From NCBI RefSeq assembly GCF_000969825.1, contig NZ_KQ033919.1:958873-1022872 (forward strand): a stretch of DNA of 64,000 nucleotides, read 5' to 3'. Of the stretch, positions 62,586 through 64,000 are shown piece by piece (positions within the stretch are counted from its first letter, which is position 1; every line of letters starts with the position of its first letter). Source of the stretch: Parabacteroides gordonii MS-1 = DSM 23371 (GTDB lineage Bacteria > Bacteroidota > Bacteroidia > Bacteroidales > Tannerellaceae). The notes beneath the pieces were generated by a model. The model did no database searches, was not told where the DNA came from, and saw only the letters and a list, made by a program, of their open reading frames with translations. A program made the translations under genes and the position numbers.

Positions 62586-63872
62586 ATGGGGTTCAATATA
62601 GCAAAAACAAATAAGAAACGGGTAGTCATCATAGGGGGTGGCTTCGGGGGGCTAAAGTTGGCCAATAAGCTGAGAGGAAGTAACTTTCAGGTTGTCCTGA
62701 TCGATAAAAACAATTTCCACCAGTTCCCGCCTTTGTTGTATCAGGTAGCATCTTCCGGACTGGAACCGGGATCGATCATATTTCCTTTCCGTAAAATATT
62801 CCAGAAACAAAAAGATTTCTATTTCCGGATGGCGGAAGTGAAAGCCGTTATCGCCGAACGTAACCTGATCGAGACTTCCATCGGCGAATTGACCTACGAT
62901 TATCTGGTAATCGCCTCCGGAACCATCACCAACTTCTTTGGAAACAAAACCATTGAAGAAAAGGCATTGCCAATGAAGACTATCCAGGAAGCTCTCGAAC
63001 TCAGAAACACACTCCTTTCCAACTTCGAGAAAGCGACAATCTGCACCGATCCGGAAGAACGGCAGGCACTGATGAATGTCGTTATTGTAGGCGGTGGTGC
63101 AACAGGAGTTGAAGTATCCGGTGTTCTGGCCGAAATGAAAAAGTTCGTCATGCCGAAAGATTATCCGGATTTGAAGCCATCGGATATGAATATCTATCTG
63201 ATAGAAGGCTCCCCGAAATTGCTCGGAGTAATGTCACCCGAGGCTTCTGCCAACGCTGAAAAGTTCCTGAAAGAAATGGGGGTGAATATTATACTCAACA
63301 AGCGGGTTATAGATTACCAGGACGGAAAAGTCATATTGGACGATAACTCCACTATCACAACAAAAACACTCGTATGGGTCAGCGGTGTAACAGCCACCCA
63401 CTTCGACCATATCGATAAAGAACTATTGAACCGCGGCGGTCGGATCACCGTAAACGAGTTCAACCAGATGCAGGGAAAGACGAATGTATTCGCTATCGGT
63501 GATGTCTGTTTCCAGACAGAAGAAGAATATCCGAACGGCCATCCACAAGTTGCCCAGGTCGCTATCCAGCAAGGGAACCTCCTGGCTGAGAATCTCAAAC
63601 AACTGGAAGCCGGTAAAAAACTAAAGCCCTTCCATTACGTGAACCTCGGTACACTCGCAACCGTAGGACGTAACAAAGCCGTTGCCGACCTGAAAAAGTT
63701 AAAATTACAAGGGTTTATCGCCTGGATGGTATGGATGCTGGTACATCTTCGTTCCATCCTGGGAATCAAGAATAAACTGATGGTACTGATAGAATGGGTA
63801 TGGAGTTACTTCACTTACGATCAGTCCATCCGCCTGATAATTTATATCCCTAAAAGAAAAAAGGATGAGTAA
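62586..63872 (+). CDS. Type II NADH dehydrogenase (NDH-2)-like FAD oxidoreductase
   Basis: A 428-residue membrane-associated flavoprotein that likely passes electrons from NADH to quinone without proton pumping. The FAD site is VVIIGGGFGGLKLANKL near residue 12. The NADH site is VVIVGGGATGVEVSGVLAEM, and the second FAD segment is NVFAIGDVCF. A C-terminal hydrophobic stretch (FIAWMVWMLVHLRSILG) matches the NDH-2 membrane anchor. ATG 62586 is preferred over an upstream in-frame TTG at 62556. It follows apbE by 99 bp. Confidence 0.93.
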   Translation: MGFNIAKTNKKRVVIIGGGFGGLKLANKLRGSNFQVVLIDKNNFHQFPPLLYQVASSGLEPGSIIFPFRKIFQKQKDFYFRMAEVKAVIAERNLIETSIGELTYDYLVIASGTITNFFGNKTIEEKALPMKTIQEALELRNTLLSNFEKATICTDPEERQALMNVVIVGGGATGVEVSGVLAEMKKFVMPKDYPDLKPSDMNIYLIEGSPKLLGVMSPEASANAEKFLKEMGVNIILNKRVIDYQDGKVILDDNSTITTKTLVWVSGVTATHFDHIDKELLNRGGRITVNEFNQMQGKTNVFAIGDVCFQTEEEYPNGHPQVAQVAIQQGNLLAENLKQLEAGKKLKPFHYVNLGTLATVGRNKAVADLKKLKLQGFIAWMVWMLVHLRSILGIKNKLMVLIEWVWSYFTYDQSIRLIIYIPKRKKDE

Positions 63873-63875
63873 AAC

Positions 63876-63912
63876 ACAAGAAGTCCCCGTGCCTGGCACG
63901 AGGACTTCTTGT
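63876..63912. terminator. Bidirectional terminator
   Basis: ACAAGAAGTCC and GGACTTCTTGT pair, with inner CGTGCC/GGCACG. It lies between the NADH dehydrogenase stop and the convergent partial gene, and its last base overlaps that gene's stop codon. Confidence 0.88.
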
Positions 63913-64000
63913 TATAAGCTATATGTCAATGTCAGCCACGTAACCCGTGCATCACGATTACGGATCTGTTCCATCTGCATTTTATCAGTATCGATAATAG
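63912..64000 (-). CDS. C-terminus of an outer-membrane beta-barrel protein, cut by window edge
   Basis: The minus strand is open from the window edge to a stop at 63914-63912. The last 28 residues include MQMEQIRNRDARVTW followed by LTLTYSL. The alternating pattern and the final strand resemble the last beta-strand of Bacteroidetes TonB-dependent or outer-membrane barrel proteins. The rest of the gene is outside the window, so the family cannot be fixed. Confidence 0.5.
   Translation of the reverse strand, partial: IIDTDKMQMEQIRNRDARVTWLTLTYSL

Overview
The window reads as a chromosomal segment of a Bacteroidales bacterium, most likely a Parabacteroides. Support comes from an LpxC-FabZ fusion gene, a SusC/SusD pair, many Bacteroidetes-type promoters (-7 box TAnnTTTG), DUF4270 and DUF4476 lipoproteins, an argF'-type carbamoyltransferase with the succinylornithine-type proline, and a giant surface protein whose C-terminal domain resembles the Parabacteroides sorting-type module (DUF6383-like, recalled from memory). 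Most genes are housekeeping. No insertion sequence, prophage, plasmid or CRISPR array is visible.

Layout. 1-5730: 3' part of pyrF, then the lipid A block lpxD, lpxC-fabZ, lpxA, a terminator, a pRiA4b ORF-3-like gene and miaA. 5731-11000: a 19-bp perfect inverted-repeat pair flanking 186 bp upstream of an orphan susC-susD pair; this looks like an invertible promoter in the OFF orientation. 11001-12669: a long gene-poor tract with three 33-bp-spaced repeats, the remnant of an AAA ATPase gene, a pair of 46-bp inverted arms, a 30-bp-arm hairpin, and a strong promoter followed by an attenuator-like leader. 12670-18795: a 2041-residue secreted beta-helix and Ig-repeat protein. 18879-24690: DUF486 membrane protein and ttcA (minus); TPR/PD40 protein, nfeD-like, floA, nucleoside phosphorylase and rpiA (plus). 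24708-33977: nitroreductase and AAA/DUF4143 ATPase (minus), DUF362 ferredoxin protein, mnmE, a TIGR04076-like protein, an alcohol dehydrogenase (minus), an SDR-like protein without catalytic residues, a DUF4476 lipoprotein and an RluA-type pseudouridine synthase. 34037-39167 (minus): tRNA-His, folD, ffh, a MATE transporter, panD, panC.

39264-46096: a glycogen-metabolism-like cluster. A plus-strand pair (half-length GT5-like protein and DUF4270 lipoprotein) converges on a minus-strand trio (GH133 debranching enzyme, GT4 glycosyltransferase, GH57-like protein). The GT5-like and GH57-like members have lost their hallmark catalytic motifs. 46196-53740: an intergenic region with four exact-period 22-bp repeats, dcp-type peptidase, dCMP deaminase, an S41 protease overlapping 5-formyl-THF cyclo-ligase by 92 bp, DUF721 and recF (minus), and a TPR membrane protein. 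53819-57913: ribH, tRNA-Tyr and tRNA-Gly, a solitary AraC HTH domain, and an XRE-cupin regulator with an acyl-CoA ligase. 57988-61339: proB, proA, argF' for proline and arginine synthesis. 61350-64000: a repeat array ending in a perfect 40-bp palindrome, an ApbE lipoprotein, a type II NADH dehydrogenase, and the 3' end of a minus-strand outer-membrane barrel gene.

Best leads: the invertible promoter of susCD, the attenuator-like leader of the giant surface protein, the non-canonical GH57/GT5 pair, the inactive-looking SDR, and three intergenic iterated-word arrays that each use a different word.
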